A DNA stretch of 64,000 bases from NCBI GenBank assembly GCA_031178065.1, contig JAPSJS010000005.1:1-64000 (forward strand), given 5' to 3'. Both the position numbers and the translations under genes were made by a program. The notes below the pieces were generated by a model. The model did not search any database, was not told where the DNA came from, and saw only the letters and a list, made by a program, of their open reading frames with translations. The stretch comes from Altererythrobacter sp. (lineage in GTDB: Bacteria; Pseudomonadota; Alphaproteobacteria; Sphingomonadales; Sphingomonadaceae). Of this stretch, positions 28,411 to 37,265 are shown in pieces. Position 1 is the first letter of the stretch, and every line of letters starts with the position of its first letter.

Positions 28411-29523
28411 ATGTCCGACCAGATCTATCTCCGCCCGATCGGCCTTGCCGCCAGCCCGCAGAGTCAGGAGGGGGATTGCATCCGCCTTGCCGGCGGCATG
28501 GTCTACGCGCATCGCTTCGCAGCGATCCTGCGGCGGGACGGGGAAGTGGTCGAGCGCTGGCGCTTCACGCCGGCGACGGTGAATGAGGTTCTTGGTCGCC
28601 TGCCGGACACTCTCGGTGCGGAGGCGGAGGCGCAATGGGCGAACTTGCGCATGGCGCATCCGCCGATCGACATGGGTGCGCGGACCGTGCGGCTCGACCA
28701 GCCGCAGATCATGGGGATCCTCAACGTCACGCCGGACAGCTTCTCGGACGGTGGCAAGTTCCTCGATAACGCGGAAGAGGGCCGAGCCCATGCCGCCGCC
28801 ATGCTCGAAGCGGGCGCGGCGATTGTCGACCTGGGGGGCGAGAGCACCCGGCCGGGCGCGCCCGCGGTGTGGGAGGGGGATGAACTCGAACGGGTGATTC
28901 CGGCCGTCGAATACTGCGCCGCCATGGGAGCCGCGATCAGCGTCGACACGCGACGCCCTGCGGTGATGGACGCCGCGCTCCACGCCGGCGCGCATATGAT
29001 CAACGACGTCTCCGCGCTGCGCCATGATCCCCGCAGCCTGGAGCTCGTCGCGGCGCGCGACTGCCCGGTGGTGCTGATGCATGCACCGGGAGAGGGCGAC
29101 GATCTCCACGCGGATGCCGATTACGAATGCGTCATTCTCGACGTGTTTGACTGGCTGCGCGAACGGCGCGATGCTGCCCTCGGAGCGGGCGTGGCGCGCG
29201 AGAGGATCGTGCTGGATCCGGGCATCGGTTTCGGAAAGAGCGTGAGCGAGAACCTCGCGCTCATCAATGGGCTGCCGCTGTTCCATGCGCTCGGCCAGCC
29301 GTTGCTGCTCGGCGCCAGCCGCAAGCGGATGATCGGCGCGCTCAGCAATGAAGTGCCCGCGCACGAACGCCTGGGCGGCAGCCTCGCGCTCGCCGTCGCG
29401 GGCATGAACGCGGGCGTTCAGCTCCTGCGCGTCCACGACGTCTTCGAAACGGTCCAGGCACGCAACGTCTGGCGCGGCCTGCGCGACGCGGCCCTGACCG
29501 ACTTCTCCGATCTTCCCGCCTAG
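28411..29523 (+). CDS. folP: Dihydropteroate synthase with N-terminal extension
   Basis: A 370-residue enzyme of folate synthesis that joins p-aminobenzoate to dihydropterin pyrophosphate; target of sulfonamides. The TIM barrel starts at IMGILNVTPDSFSDGG (about residue 100) and has VDLGGESTRPGAP, INDVSALRHDP, LDPGIGFGKS and LLGASRKRMIG. About 95 residues precede the usual start of the enzyme. They include QSQEGDCIRLAGGMVYAHRF and a predicted helical part, and are an extension known from many alphaproteobacterial homologues. The ATG at 28411 is used; no later start has a good ribosome binding site. Confidence 0.93.
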   Translation: MSDQIYLRPIGLAASPQSQEGDCIRLAGGMVYAHRFAAILRRDGEVVERWRFTPATVNEVLGRLPDTLGAEAEAQWANLRMAHPPIDMGARTVRLDQPQIMGILNVTPDSFSDGGKFLDNAEEGRAHAAAMLEAGAAIVDLGGESTRPGAPAVWEGDELERVIPAVEYCAAMGAAISVDTRRPAVMDAALHAGAHMINDVSALRHDPRSLELVAARDCPVVLMHAPGEGDDLHADADYECVILDVFDWLRERRDAALGAGVARERIVLDPGIGFGKSVSENLALINGLPLFHALGQPLLLGASRKRMIGALSNEVPAHERLGGSLALAVAGMNAGVQLLRVHDVFETVQARNVWRGLRDAALTDFSDLPA

Positions 29524-30281
29524 AGCGAGTACCCGCCGTCGCTGACCAGAACGGCACCGGTGACCGTCGCCGCAGCGTCCGAGAGCAGGAAGCCGGCCTG
29601 CGCGGCGATCTCCTCCGCACTGGCATAGCGGCCGAGCGGCGTCGCCATTTCGGCCATCGCCTTCAGCGCCGCGCTACGATCGCCGCCGTGCTGGGCGACG
29701 AGATCGCGGAAGAACGGCGTCTGGTCCCAAATTGGCGTGTCGACGCCGCCCGGGGCGATCGCGTTGACCCTCAGGCCGCGCGATGCACCTTCCTTCGCGG
29801 CGACTTTGGCGAGTTGGATCAGGGCTGCCTTGGAGGCCCCGTAAGCGGCCGTCCCGGGCTCCGCCTTCAAACCGCTGACCGACGCGGTGACGACCACGCT
29901 GCCGGCGTGGGGGATCGCCCGCATCGCCGCCTGAAGCGAGAGGAACGCGCCGTCGAGGTTGACCGTCATCACCCGCCGCCACTCGGCGAAGTCGCAGTCA
30001 GTAATCGGCGCGCCGGCGGAGATTCCTGCGTTGATCACCGCATGATCGAGTGGTGCCAGGTCCGCGATCCGCTCCCACAACGCGGGATCTCCCACGTCGC
30101 CCGTTATGCGCTCGCAAGAACATGCGAGTTCCAGTGATTCGAGAGCTTCGGCGTCGCGATCGACGAGGACGAGGTGCGCGACGCGGTGATCGCTCAGCCA
30201 ACGCGCCACTGCTGCCCCGATACCCGAAGCTGCTCCGGTGACGAGCGCCCTGCGTCCGGTGAAGTCAAACTGGTCGGCCAT
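29520..30281 (-). CDS. Short-chain dehydrogenase/reductase
   Basis: A 253-residue classical SDR. The cofactor loop is TGAASGIGAAVA near residue 16, with acidic VDRD after beta2 suggesting NAD(H) preference. NAGISAG follows, and the catalytic Ser and YxxxK occur in VTASVSG and AAYGASKAALIQ. The C-terminal GAVLVSDGGYSL is typical. The substrate is unknown; 3-hydroxyacyl or sugar alcohol dehydrogenases are possible. Its end overlaps the folP stop by four bases on the opposite strand, and the NtrC-type regulator gene converging behind it is 18 bases away in the same direction. Confidence 0.9.
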   Translation of the reverse strand: MADQFDFTGRRALVTGAASGIGAAVARWLSDHRVAHLVLVDRDAEALESLELACSCERITGDVGDPALWERIADLAPLDHAVINAGISAGAPITDCDFAEWRRVMTVNLDGAFLSLQAAMRAIPHAGSVVVTASVSGLKAEPGTAAYGASKAALIQLAKVAAKEGASRGLRVNAIAPGGVDTPIWDQTPFFRDLVAQHGGDRSAALKAMAEMATPLGRYASAEEIAAQAGFLLSDAAATVTGAVLVSDGGYSL

Positions 30282-30299
30282 GGCCCGCGGTTAGGGCGC

Positions 30300-31718
30300 C
30301 TAGGCCGCGTTGTCGATGCCGAGTTCCCCGAGCTTGCGGTAGAGCGTTGAGCGGCCGATACCGAGACGGCGGGCGACTTCCGTCATCCGGCCGCGATAGT
30401 GGCCGATGGCGAGGCGGATCACGTCGGCCTCGATCTCCTCGAGCGGACGCAGGTTGCCGTCGTCGGTGTAGAGCAGCACGCCGGCGCCTTCCTGCGATGC
30501 GCTTGCGCTGTGGCCGAAGTCGCCGACGAGTTCGAGCAGTTGTGGGAAGCTCTCGATCGTGAGCGTCTCACCCTCGCAATAGACGGCGGCGCGGAACAGC
30601 ACCGACTGAAGCTGGCGCACGTTGCCGGGCCAGTCGAAGGCCGCGAGGAGTTGCAGCGCACTTTCGGTGATCGAATGATGCCGGAGGCCCGGCTGCTCCC
30701 CGATCCGCGCCAGGAAATGGCGAGTGAGCGCGGGTATGTCCCCCTGCCGTTCGCGCAGGGGCGGGAGCACGATCGTCGTGGGCGCGATTGCGGCCAGCAG
30801 CCGTTCGTCGAAATGGCCCCCCTGGACGAATTCCGCGAGCGGGAGGTTGCTCGCGGTGAGCAGACGCACGTCGACGCGGAATCCGTGCCGCGCCCCTGTG
30901 GGGCGGACGATCCCTTGCTCCAGGCAGTCGGCAAGCCGCGACTGCACCGATCGGTCGAGCCGATCGATCTCGTCGAGGAACAGCGTGCCCCCGTCGCAAT
31001 GCTGCAGCGCGCCGATCTGCCGGTCGAACGCGCCGGGGAAGGCGCCTTGTTCATGGCCGAACAGCATCGATTCGATCGAGCTCGACGGCACGCCGCCCAC
31101 GTTGATGATCCGGAAGGGCGCCTTCGCGCGGGGCGATGCGGCGTACATCGCGCGCACCAGCATCTCCTTGCCCGTGCCCGTCTCGCCCTCGATCAGAACC
31201 GGGCTGTGTCCGCGCGCAGCCTTCGCGGCGCGGGCGAGAGCGGTACGGAACGATGGAGAGGTGCCGATCATCGCATCGAAATCGAGCGTGGCCGGCATCT
31301 TCTCGGTCAGCGGCTGGAGCTCGTCCTTGGGAGCCTCGCGTTTGGTCGCGCTGCGCAGCGCCTGCATCAGCCGGTCGGGTGCGACTGGCTTGATCAGGTA
31401 GTCGGTCGCGCCTGCACGCATCGCTTCGACCGCGAGCAGCGGGGAAGCGCTGGTGGTCAGCATCAGGATCGGCAGGGCTGGGCGGCGGCTCTTCAGTTCC
31501 TCGATCAGCGCGCAGGCGTCATCGCCGGGCACCCATTGATCGAGGATGATCGCGGAGAGCTGCATCCCTTCCCGGGTGCCGAGGGTCGCGATCGCGGTCT
31601 CCGAATCCTTGACCACGAGCGTGCGCCAGCCCTCGCGTGCGGCGAGCGCGGCGATCAGCCGGCTCTGTGCCGGCTCGTCGTCGATCAGCATCAAAAGACG
31701 TGATTCGTTTTCGGCCAT
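30300..31718 (-). CDS. NtrC-family response regulator with altered GAFTGA loop
   Basis: A 472-residue three-domain regulator. The receiver domain (1-125) is intact: D13, D14, phospho-acceptor D60 and K110. The AAA+ domain has Walker A GETGTGKE (178-185) and Walker B GGTLFLDE (243-250). The sigma-54 contact loop reads GAFPGA (225-230) instead of GAFTGA, so Thr is Pro at 228. The Fis-type helix-turn-helix EVARRLGIGRSTLYRKL closes the protein. ATG 31718 is preferred to an in-frame TTG at 31727. No adjacent sensor kinase is present. Whether it still activates sigma-54 promoters is doubtful. Confidence 0.9.
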   Translation of the reverse strand: MAENESRLLMLIDDEPAQSRLIAALAAREGWRTLVVKDSETAIATLGTREGMQLSAIILDQWVPGDDACALIEELKSRRPALPILMLTTSASPLLAVEAMRAGATDYLIKPVAPDRLMQALRSATKREAPKDELQPLTEKMPATLDFDAMIGTSPSFRTALARAAKAARGHSPVLIEGETGTGKEMLVRAMYAASPRAKAPFRIINVGGVPSSSIESMLFGHEQGAFPGAFDRQIGALQHCDGGTLFLDEIDRLDRSVQSRLADCLEQGIVRPTGARHGFRVDVRLLTASNLPLAEFVQGGHFDERLLAAIAPTTIVLPPLRERQGDIPALTRHFLARIGEQPGLRHHSITESALQLLAAFDWPGNVRQLQSVLFRAAVYCEGETLTIESFPQLLELVGDFGHSASASQEGAGVLLYTDDGNLRPLEEIEADVIRLAIGHYRGRMTEVARRLGIGRSTLYRKLGELGIDNAA

Positions 31719-31872
31719 CGTCCCCAAACCGTCCCGCTGCGGTACAGGCGTTCGATTTAGGGGGCGGGGGTAAAGGTCCGATTAAGGCTGTTGACGCCTG
31801 TCGGAGGCTTGATGCGGAGAACCGCTCGCGATAGAGCTTCGCGCAACTTGTCTTATGGGGAAATGAATACAG

Positions 31873-31998
31873 ATGGCTTCGGGTAACGACATGAAGGCGG
31901 CGAACGCGACTTACGCAGGCTTCATCGGCCTCTTGAAGTGGTCCGTCCCGACGATCGCGATCGCGACGCTGATCATCGTCATACTGATCTCAAGCTGA
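31873..31998 (+). CDS. aa3-type cytochrome c oxidase subunit IV
   Basis: A 41-residue single-span membrane protein, MASGNDMKAANATYAGFIGL, then LKWSVP and the hydrophobic helix TIAIATLIIVILISS. This is the short bacterial subunit IV of aa3 oxidases (COX4_pro_2 type): a polar, often His- or Asn-rich N-terminus, the TYAGF/TYEGF motif, then one helix. It is immediately before pntAA, with the TTG start of pntAA eight bases after its stop. The catalytic oxidase genes are 28 kb away in this window. Confidence 0.82.
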   Translation: MASGNDMKAANATYAGFIGLLKWSVPTIAIATLIIVILISS

Positions 31999-32006
31999 CC
32001 GCTATC

Positions 32007-33140
32007 TTGCGGATCGCCGTCCTCAAGGAACGCGCACCGGGCGAGGCCCGGACCGCGGCCACGCCCGAAACGGTGAAGAAGTTCGTCGCGCTTGGCGCGG
32101 CGGTGGCGGTTGAGGAGGGAGCCGGTGAATCCGCCTCGATTTCCGATACCGCCTACCGCGAGGCTGGCGCCGAGCTCGGCTCCGCCGCCGGTGTGGTGAA
32201 AGGTGCCGACATCGTTCTCGGCATCCAGGCGCCCGACGCAGCTCTGCTCCAGGGCGCGAAACCGGGGGCGTGGGTCGCAGCACTGTTCGAACCGTTCGGC
32301 AATCGGGAGCGCGTCGACGCCTATGCCGCCGCCGGGTTCGAAGCGCTGGCGATGGAATTCATGCCGCGGATCACCCGCGCGCAGAGCATGGATGTGCTCT
32401 CCAGCCAGTCCAACCTCGCCGGCTACAAGGCGGTGATCGCCGCCGCGGACGTCTATGGCCGCGCGTTCCCGATGATGATGACCGCCGCGGGCACGATCCA
32501 GGCAGCCAAGGTCTTCGTAATGGGTGTTGGCGTCGCTGGTTTGCAGGCAATTGCGACCGCTCGCCGCCTCGGCGCGCAGGTTTCCGCAACCGACGTGCGC
32601 TCTGCGACGAAGGAGCAGATCCAGTCGCTCGGTGCCAAGCCGGTGTTCGTCGAAACCGTCGCCGGCATCGAGGGCGAGGGCAGCGGCGGCTATGCCACCG
32701 AGATGTCGGAGGAGTACCAGAAGGCGCAGGCCGAGCTGGTTTCCGGCCATATCGCCAAGCAGGACATCGTCATCACCACCGCGCTGATCCCCGGCCGCGC
32801 CGCGCCACGTCTGATCTCCGACGCGCAGATCGCGACGATGAAGCCGGGCAGCGTGATCTTCGACCTCGCCGTGGCCCAAGGCGACGGGACTGGCGGCAAC
32901 GTCGAAGGTTCGGTGGCGGACGAGGTCGTGGAGAAGCACGGCGTGAAGATCGTCGGCTATTCCAACACCGCCGCGCACCTCGCGGCCGACGCCAGCGCGC
33001 TCTTCGCCCGCAACCACTACAACTTCCTGTCCGCCTTCTGGGACAAGGAACAGGGGCGGCCCGTGCTCGACGAGGAAATCGGCAACGCGGTGCGGCTGAC
33101 ACGCGGCGGTGAAGTGGTGAACGAGAGACTGAAGGGGTGA
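32007..33140 (+). CDS. pntAA: Proton-translocating NAD(P) transhydrogenase, subunit alpha part 1
   Basis: Domain I of the transhydrogenase, 377 residues, binding NAD(H); hydride transfer to NADP+ is driven by the proton gradient and supplies NADPH. AVLKERAPGEARTAATPETV, RITRAQSMDVLSSQSNLAGY, GVGVAGLQAIATARRLGAQV and RSATKEQ are family blocks. The alpha chain is split as in Rhodospirillum rubrum, with the membrane part encoded separately. The first family residues RIAVLKE follow TTG 32007, taken as start; no ATG is available and the ribosome binding site is weak, suggesting coupling to the subunit IV gene. Confidence 0.92.
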   Translation: MRIAVLKERAPGEARTAATPETVKKFVALGAAVAVEEGAGESASISDTAYREAGAELGSAAGVVKGADIVLGIQAPDAALLQGAKPGAWVAALFEPFGNRERVDAYAAAGFEALAMEFMPRITRAQSMDVLSSQSNLAGYKAVIAAADVYGRAFPMMMTAAGTIQAAKVFVMGVGVAGLQAIATARRLGAQVSATDVRSATKEQIQSLGAKPVFVETVAGIEGEGSGGYATEMSEEYQKAQAELVSGHIAKQDIVITTALIPGRAAPRLISDAQIATMKPGSVIFDLAVAQGDGTGGNVEGSVADEVVEKHGVKIVGYSNTAAHLAADASALFARNHYNFLSAFWDKEQGRPVLDEEIGNAVRLTRGGEVVNERLKG

Positions 33141-33153
33141 GGGCGACAATCTG

Positions 33154-33438
33154 ATGGACTTCATATCGATTTTGTCGATCTTCGTTCTCGCCTGCTTCGT
33201 CGGGTATTACGTCGTCTGGTCCGTCACCCCCGCTCTGCACACGCCGCTGATGGCGGTGACCAATGCGATTTCCAGCGTGATTATCGTCGGCGCCCTGATC
33301 GCGGCGGCGGCGGCCGAAGTGCCCGGGGCGAAGTGGCTCGGCCTAGCCGGGGTCGTGCTTGCCAGCGTCAACATCTTCGGCGGCTTCGCGGTGACCGAGC
33401 GCATGCTCGCGATGTACAAGAAGAAGGAGCGCAAGTGA
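33154..33438 (+). CDS. pntAB: NAD(P) transhydrogenase, subunit alpha part 2 (membrane)
   Basis: A 94-residue membrane subunit with three helices, MDFISILSIFVLACFVGYYV, TPLMAVTNAISSVIIVGALI and AKWLGLAGVVLASVNIFGGF, ending MLAMYKKKERK. HTPLMAVTNAIS is the conserved TM segment of domain II. It is shorter than the R. rubrum PntAB (139 residues) but has the family core. It lies 13 bases after pntAA and one base before the pntB start, so the three genes form one operon. Confidence 0.93.
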   Translation: MDFISILSIFVLACFVGYYVVWSVTPALHTPLMAVTNAISSVIIVGALIAAAAAEVPGAKWLGLAGVVLASVNIFGGFAVTERMLAMYKKKERK

Positions 33439-33439
33439 G

Positions 33440-34909
33440 ATGACGCTCCCGCCGGACACAGTTTCCGACCTCTCGATCGCCACCGATGCGGCGCATGCCG
33501 TGAACCCGTGGGTCGCGCTCGCCTATCTCGCCAGCGGGGTTCTCTTCATTCTCGCCCTGCGCGGACTGTCGAGCCCGTCGACCAGCCAGCGCGGCAATCG
33601 CTTCGGTATGGCAGGCATGCTGATCGCGGTGGTGACGACTCTCGTCACGCACGAGATCGCGGGGCTGCCGGAGATCCTCGCCGCGATCGCGATTGGTGGC
33701 GCGATCGGTTTCGTCATTGCGCGCCGCATCGCCATGACGGCGATGCCACAGCTCGTCGCTGCATTCCACTCGCTGGTCGGATTGGCCGCGGTGCTCGTGG
33801 CGGCAGCCGCGTTCCTCAACCCCGGATCGTTCGACATCCTCGGGCTTGATGGAAATATCCTAGCAGTAAGCCGCGTGGAAATGGCCCTTGGCGCCGCGAT
33901 CGGCGCGATCACGTTCTCCGGTTCGGTGATCGCCTTCGCCAAGCTCAACGGCAACATGAGCGGCGCGCCGATCCTGCTCCCGGCCCGGCACGCGATCAAT
34001 CTCGGCACGCTGATCGCGATCGTCGGCATGACGGCGGCCTACGCGCTCGCGCCGGATGCCGGACCCGGTGAGGGATGGCTGTTCTGGGCGATGGTGGTGG
34101 CGGCCTTCGTGATCGGCTTCCTGCTGATTATCCCGATCGGCGGGGCGGACATGCCGGTCGTTGTCTCGATGCTCAATTCCTACTCGGGCTGGGCGGCTGC
34201 GGCGATGGGTTTCACGCTGCATAACACCGCGATGATCGTCACCGGCGCACTGGTCGGCAGCTCGGGCGCGATCCTCAGCTACATCATGTGTCGCGCGATG
34301 AACCGCAGCTTCATCTCGGTGATAGCCGGCGGGTTCGGCGCGGATGCGGCCTCGGCGGGCGGCGAGCCGAAGGAACAGCGCCCCTACAAGCAGGGCAGCG
34401 CTGCCGATGCCGCCTTCATGCTGGAGCAGGCGGAGAAGGTCATCATCATCCCCGGCTACGGCATGGCCGTGGCCCAGGCACAGCACGCGCTGCGCGAGAT
34501 GGCCGACATGCTCAAGGAGAAGGGCGTAGAGGTGAAGTACGCCATTCACCCCGTCGCCGGCCGCATGCCCGGCCACATGAACGTGCTGCTGGCGGAAGCC
34601 AACGTGCCTTACGACGAGGTGTTCGAGCTGGAGGACATCAACTCGGAGTTCGCGACCGCGGACGTCGCCTTCGTCATCGGCGCGAACGACGTGGTCAACC
34701 CGGCTGCCAAAACCGACAAGTCCAGCCCGATCTACGGCATGCCGGTGTTCGACGTGGACAAGGCCAAGCAGGTCTTCTTCATCAAACGCTCGATGGGCGG
34801 GGTCGGCTATGCGGGCGTCGACAACGACGTGTTCTACATGGACCAGACCATGATGCTGCTCGCCGACGCCAAGAAGATGGTCGAAGAGATCGTCAAGGCG
34901 CTGGACTGA
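33440..34909 (+). CDS. pntB: NAD(P) transhydrogenase subunit beta
   Basis: A 489-residue subunit: the N-terminal half has about nine membrane helices forming the proton channel with SYSGWAAAAMGFTLHNTAMI and GALVGSSGAILSYIMC. The C-terminal domain III binds NADP(H), with VIIIPGYGMAVAQAQHALRE, IHPVAGRMPGHMNVLLAEA, VIGANDVVNPAA and VFFIKRSMGGVGYAGVDN. It starts at ATG 33440 one base after the pntAB stop. Length is close to the usual 464 plus a slightly extended N-terminus. Confidence 0.96.
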   Translation: MTLPPDTVSDLSIATDAAHAVNPWVALAYLASGVLFILALRGLSSPSTSQRGNRFGMAGMLIAVVTTLVTHEIAGLPEILAAIAIGGAIGFVIARRIAMTAMPQLVAAFHSLVGLAAVLVAAAAFLNPGSFDILGLDGNILAVSRVEMALGAAIGAITFSGSVIAFAKLNGNMSGAPILLPARHAINLGTLIAIVGMTAAYALAPDAGPGEGWLFWAMVVAAFVIGFLLIIPIGGADMPVVVSMLNSYSGWAAAAMGFTLHNTAMIVTGALVGSSGAILSYIMCRAMNRSFISVIAGGFGADAASAGGEPKEQRPYKQGSAADAAFMLEQAEKVIIIPGYGMAVAQAQHALREMADMLKEKGVEVKYAIHPVAGRMPGHMNVLLAEANVPYDEVFELEDINSEFATADVAFVIGANDVVNPAAKTDKSSPIYGMPVFDVDKAKQVFFIKRSMGGVGYAGVDNDVFYMDQTMMLLADAKKMVEEIVKALD

Positions 34910-34979
34910 GCCTCTCCTCCACGGACAGCTTGCAATCCTCCCACTGCGCGGCAGAATAGGTTGCAGGGGAGAGACTCAC

Positions 34980-36188
34980 ATGATCAGACTGTCGATTGTC
35001 GCACTTGCGCTCGCGAGCGCCGCGCCCGTTTTTGCCGAAACCATCGCAGTTGAGCCGGGAGAGGGCGCACAGGAGCGTCTGCAGGAGGCGCTGATCCTCG
35101 CCCAGCCGGGCGATGAGATCGCCCTTGGCGCAGGCCGGTTCGAACTGACCGACGGACTTTCGCTCGATGTCGACAACGTCACGGTGCGTGGCGTGGGGAT
35201 GGAGGCGACCGTCCTCGACTACACCGGCCAGCAGGGCTCGGGGGAGGGGCTGCTCGTCACCTCCGATGGCGTCACGCTGCGCGATTTCGCGGTCGAGAAC
35301 CCGAAGGGGGACGGGATCAAGTCCAAGGGCGCCGACAACATCGTCTATCACGCGATCCGCGTCACCTGGACCGGAGGGCCGAAGCCGACGAACGGCGCCT
35401 ACGGCATCTACCCCGTCGAGAGCACCAATATCCTGATCGACGGCACCGAGGTGTCGGGTGCGTCCGACGCGGGGATCTACGTCGGCCAGTCGAGCAAGAT
35501 CACCGTGCGCAATTCGGTCACGACCGACAACGTCGCGGGGATCGAGATCGAAAACAGCCGCGACGCGATCGTGGAGCGCAACTTCGTCAGCCGCAACACC
35601 GGCGGCATCCTGGTCTTCGACCTGCCGAATCTGCCCGTGATGGGCGGGGGCAACGTGATCGTACGCGACAACCTCGTGGCCGCGAACACCACGCCCAATT
35701 TCGCGCCGGAGGGCAATATTGTCGCCACCGTGCCGCGCGGCACCGGCGTGATGGTGATGGCGAACGAGAACGTCTGGGTCGGACAAAACCTGCTTTACGA
35801 CAATCCCACGGCGCCCGTCATGGTCATCGCCTATCCGCTCCCGTTCGAGGACCCGAACTACAATCCCTATCCGCGCGAGGTCACGATCGCGTGGAATGCC
35901 GTCGATGCAGGCGGCACCGACCCGCAGCTCGAAGGTGCGGAGCAGTTGACGGCGGCGTTCGGGGGCGCGCTGCCACCCGTCATGTGGGATGGCCTGACCG
36001 ACGGCGGTGCCGAGTACACGCCGCTCAGGGTCCATTCCGATCTCAAAGGCTGGTCGCTCAACCTGAGCGATCAGGGTAAGGGTATGGCGGGCGCGCAACC
36101 GGGGCCGCTCGAGGCCGGGCGGCCGGGGCAACCGATCTCGACGGAAGGCTGGGGCGCCAGTGCGGAGCTGGAGGCGCGGCTCAAGTGA
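34980..36188 (+). CDS. Secreted parallel beta-helix repeat protein (pairs with diheme cytochrome)
   Basis: A 402-residue exported protein. The signal peptide MIRLSIVALALASAAPVFAE is followed by right-handed beta-helix coils with regularly spaced N/V/I ladders (VTVRGVGMEATVLD, VTLRDFAVENPKGDGIKSKG, ILIDGTEVSGASDAGIYVGQ, ITVRNSVTTDNVAGIEIENS, AIVERNFVSRNTGGILVFDL). It matches a TIGR family I recall as the partner of diheme cytochromes of the SO2930 type. The ribosome binding site GGGGAGAG is at 34968-34975. The stop overlaps the next gene's GTG start, so the pair is translationally coupled. Function unknown. Confidence 0.85.
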   Translation: MIRLSIVALALASAAPVFAETIAVEPGEGAQERLQEALILAQPGDEIALGAGRFELTDGLSLDVDNVTVRGVGMEATVLDYTGQQGSGEGLLVTSDGVTLRDFAVENPKGDGIKSKGADNIVYHAIRVTWTGGPKPTNGAYGIYPVESTNILIDGTEVSGASDAGIYVGQSSKITVRNSVTTDNVAGIEIENSRDAIVERNFVSRNTGGILVFDLPNLPVMGGGNVIVRDNLVAANTTPNFAPEGNIVATVPRGTGVMVMANENVWVGQNLLYDNPTAPVMVIAYPLPFEDPNYNPYPREVTIAWNAVDAGGTDPQLEGAEQLTAAFGGALPPVMWDGLTDGGAEYTPLRVHSDLKGWSLNLSDQGKGMAGAQPGPLEAGRPGQPISTEGWGASAELEARLK

Positions 36189-37213
36189 AAAGGGCGGCGA
36201 TCCTGCTGGGAGCCGGGGTCCTGGCCCTGACCGGCAGCATCGCTGCGCATTCCGGGCAACACGCTGCTGCGGCCGGATCCTTCGCCGTCAACGACGCGGC
36301 CGTGATGGAGGGGCTGCCGCGGACGCTCGCCGAGTTCGGGTTCTTCGCCGATGCGCCGGCCCAAGTGCCCGCGGCGCGTGTGATCCCCTACCGCCTCAAC
36401 ACCCCGCTCTATTCGGACGGGGCTGAGAAGCTTCGGTTCATCTACCTGCCTGCAGGCGTCAGCGCCTCGGCCGACGGAGAGGGTCTACTGGAGATCCCGG
36501 TGGGGGCGGCGCTGATCAAGACCTTCGTGTTCGGCGAAGGCGGCGCGCGCCGGCTGATCGAGACGCGCGTGCTGCTGCATCGCGCCGACGGCTGGCTGGC
36601 ATTGCCCTATCTCTGGAACGAGGAGCAGACCGAGGCGCGGCTGGCGGTCGCGGGTGCGCGGGTCGATCTCGTCACACCGCTCGGAGAGGCGATCAGCTAC
36701 CGCGTGCCGAACAAGAATCAGTGCAAGGAGTGTCATGGCCTAGCGGGCGAGGTGATCCCGATCGGCCCCAAGGCACGCAACCTGTCGCACGAATGGCTGG
36801 GCGAGATGGCTGCGCAGGGCATGCTCGATCGTGTGCCCGAAGGGGCCGACGTCTTGCCCCTATGGGAGGCCCGTGGCGACGCGAGCGCGACCGATGCGGC
36901 GCGCGCCTATCTGGACGTCAACTGCGCTCACTGCCACCGGCCATTCGCGACCGCGTCGAATTCCGGTCTCGACCTGCGCTGGGAGCAGCACGATCCGGCG
37001 GCTATCGGCATCATGAAGCGGCCTGTAGCTGCGGGTCGCGGTTCAGGCGGCCTGCTGTTCGACGTGGTTCCGGGCAAGCCCGAGGAATCGATCCTCGCCC
37101 ACCGCATGGCAAGTGCAGAGCCCGGCGTCGCCATGCCCGAACTCGGGAAGGCAACCGTTGACCCCGAGGGGGTCGAGGCGGTGGAGCGCTGGATCTCCAG
37201 TCTGGAGCCATAG
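36185..37213 (+). CDS. SO2930-family diheme c-type cytochrome
   Basis: A 342-residue exported protein. The signal sequence MKRAAILLGAGVLALTGSIA is followed by a domain with LPRTLAEFGFF, IPYRLNTPLYSDGAEKLRFI and TFVFGEGGARRLIETRVLL. Two haem attachment sites, CKECH in NKNQCKECHGLAG and CAHCH in VNCAHCHRPF, lie in the C-terminal half. It starts at GTG 36185 overlapping the beta-helix stop (GTGA). Together the two genes form a conserved unit of unknown role. An electron carrier working with the beta-helix protein in the periplasm is an inference. Confidence 0.87.
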   Translation: MKRAAILLGAGVLALTGSIAAHSGQHAAAAGSFAVNDAAVMEGLPRTLAEFGFFADAPAQVPAARVIPYRLNTPLYSDGAEKLRFIYLPAGVSASADGEGLLEIPVGAALIKTFVFGEGGARRLIETRVLLHRADGWLALPYLWNEEQTEARLAVAGARVDLVTPLGEAISYRVPNKNQCKECHGLAGEVIPIGPKARNLSHEWLGEMAAQGMLDRVPEGADVLPLWEARGDASATDAARAYLDVNCAHCHRPFATASNSGLDLRWEQHDPAAIGIMKRPVAAGRGSGGLLFDVVPGKPEESILAHRMASAEPGVAMPELGKATVDPEGVEAVERWISSLEP

Positions 37214-37265
37214 CGAGCGACTGGGAATCGCCCGCCGCGTACAAGCCGCAGGCCCACTCACATCG

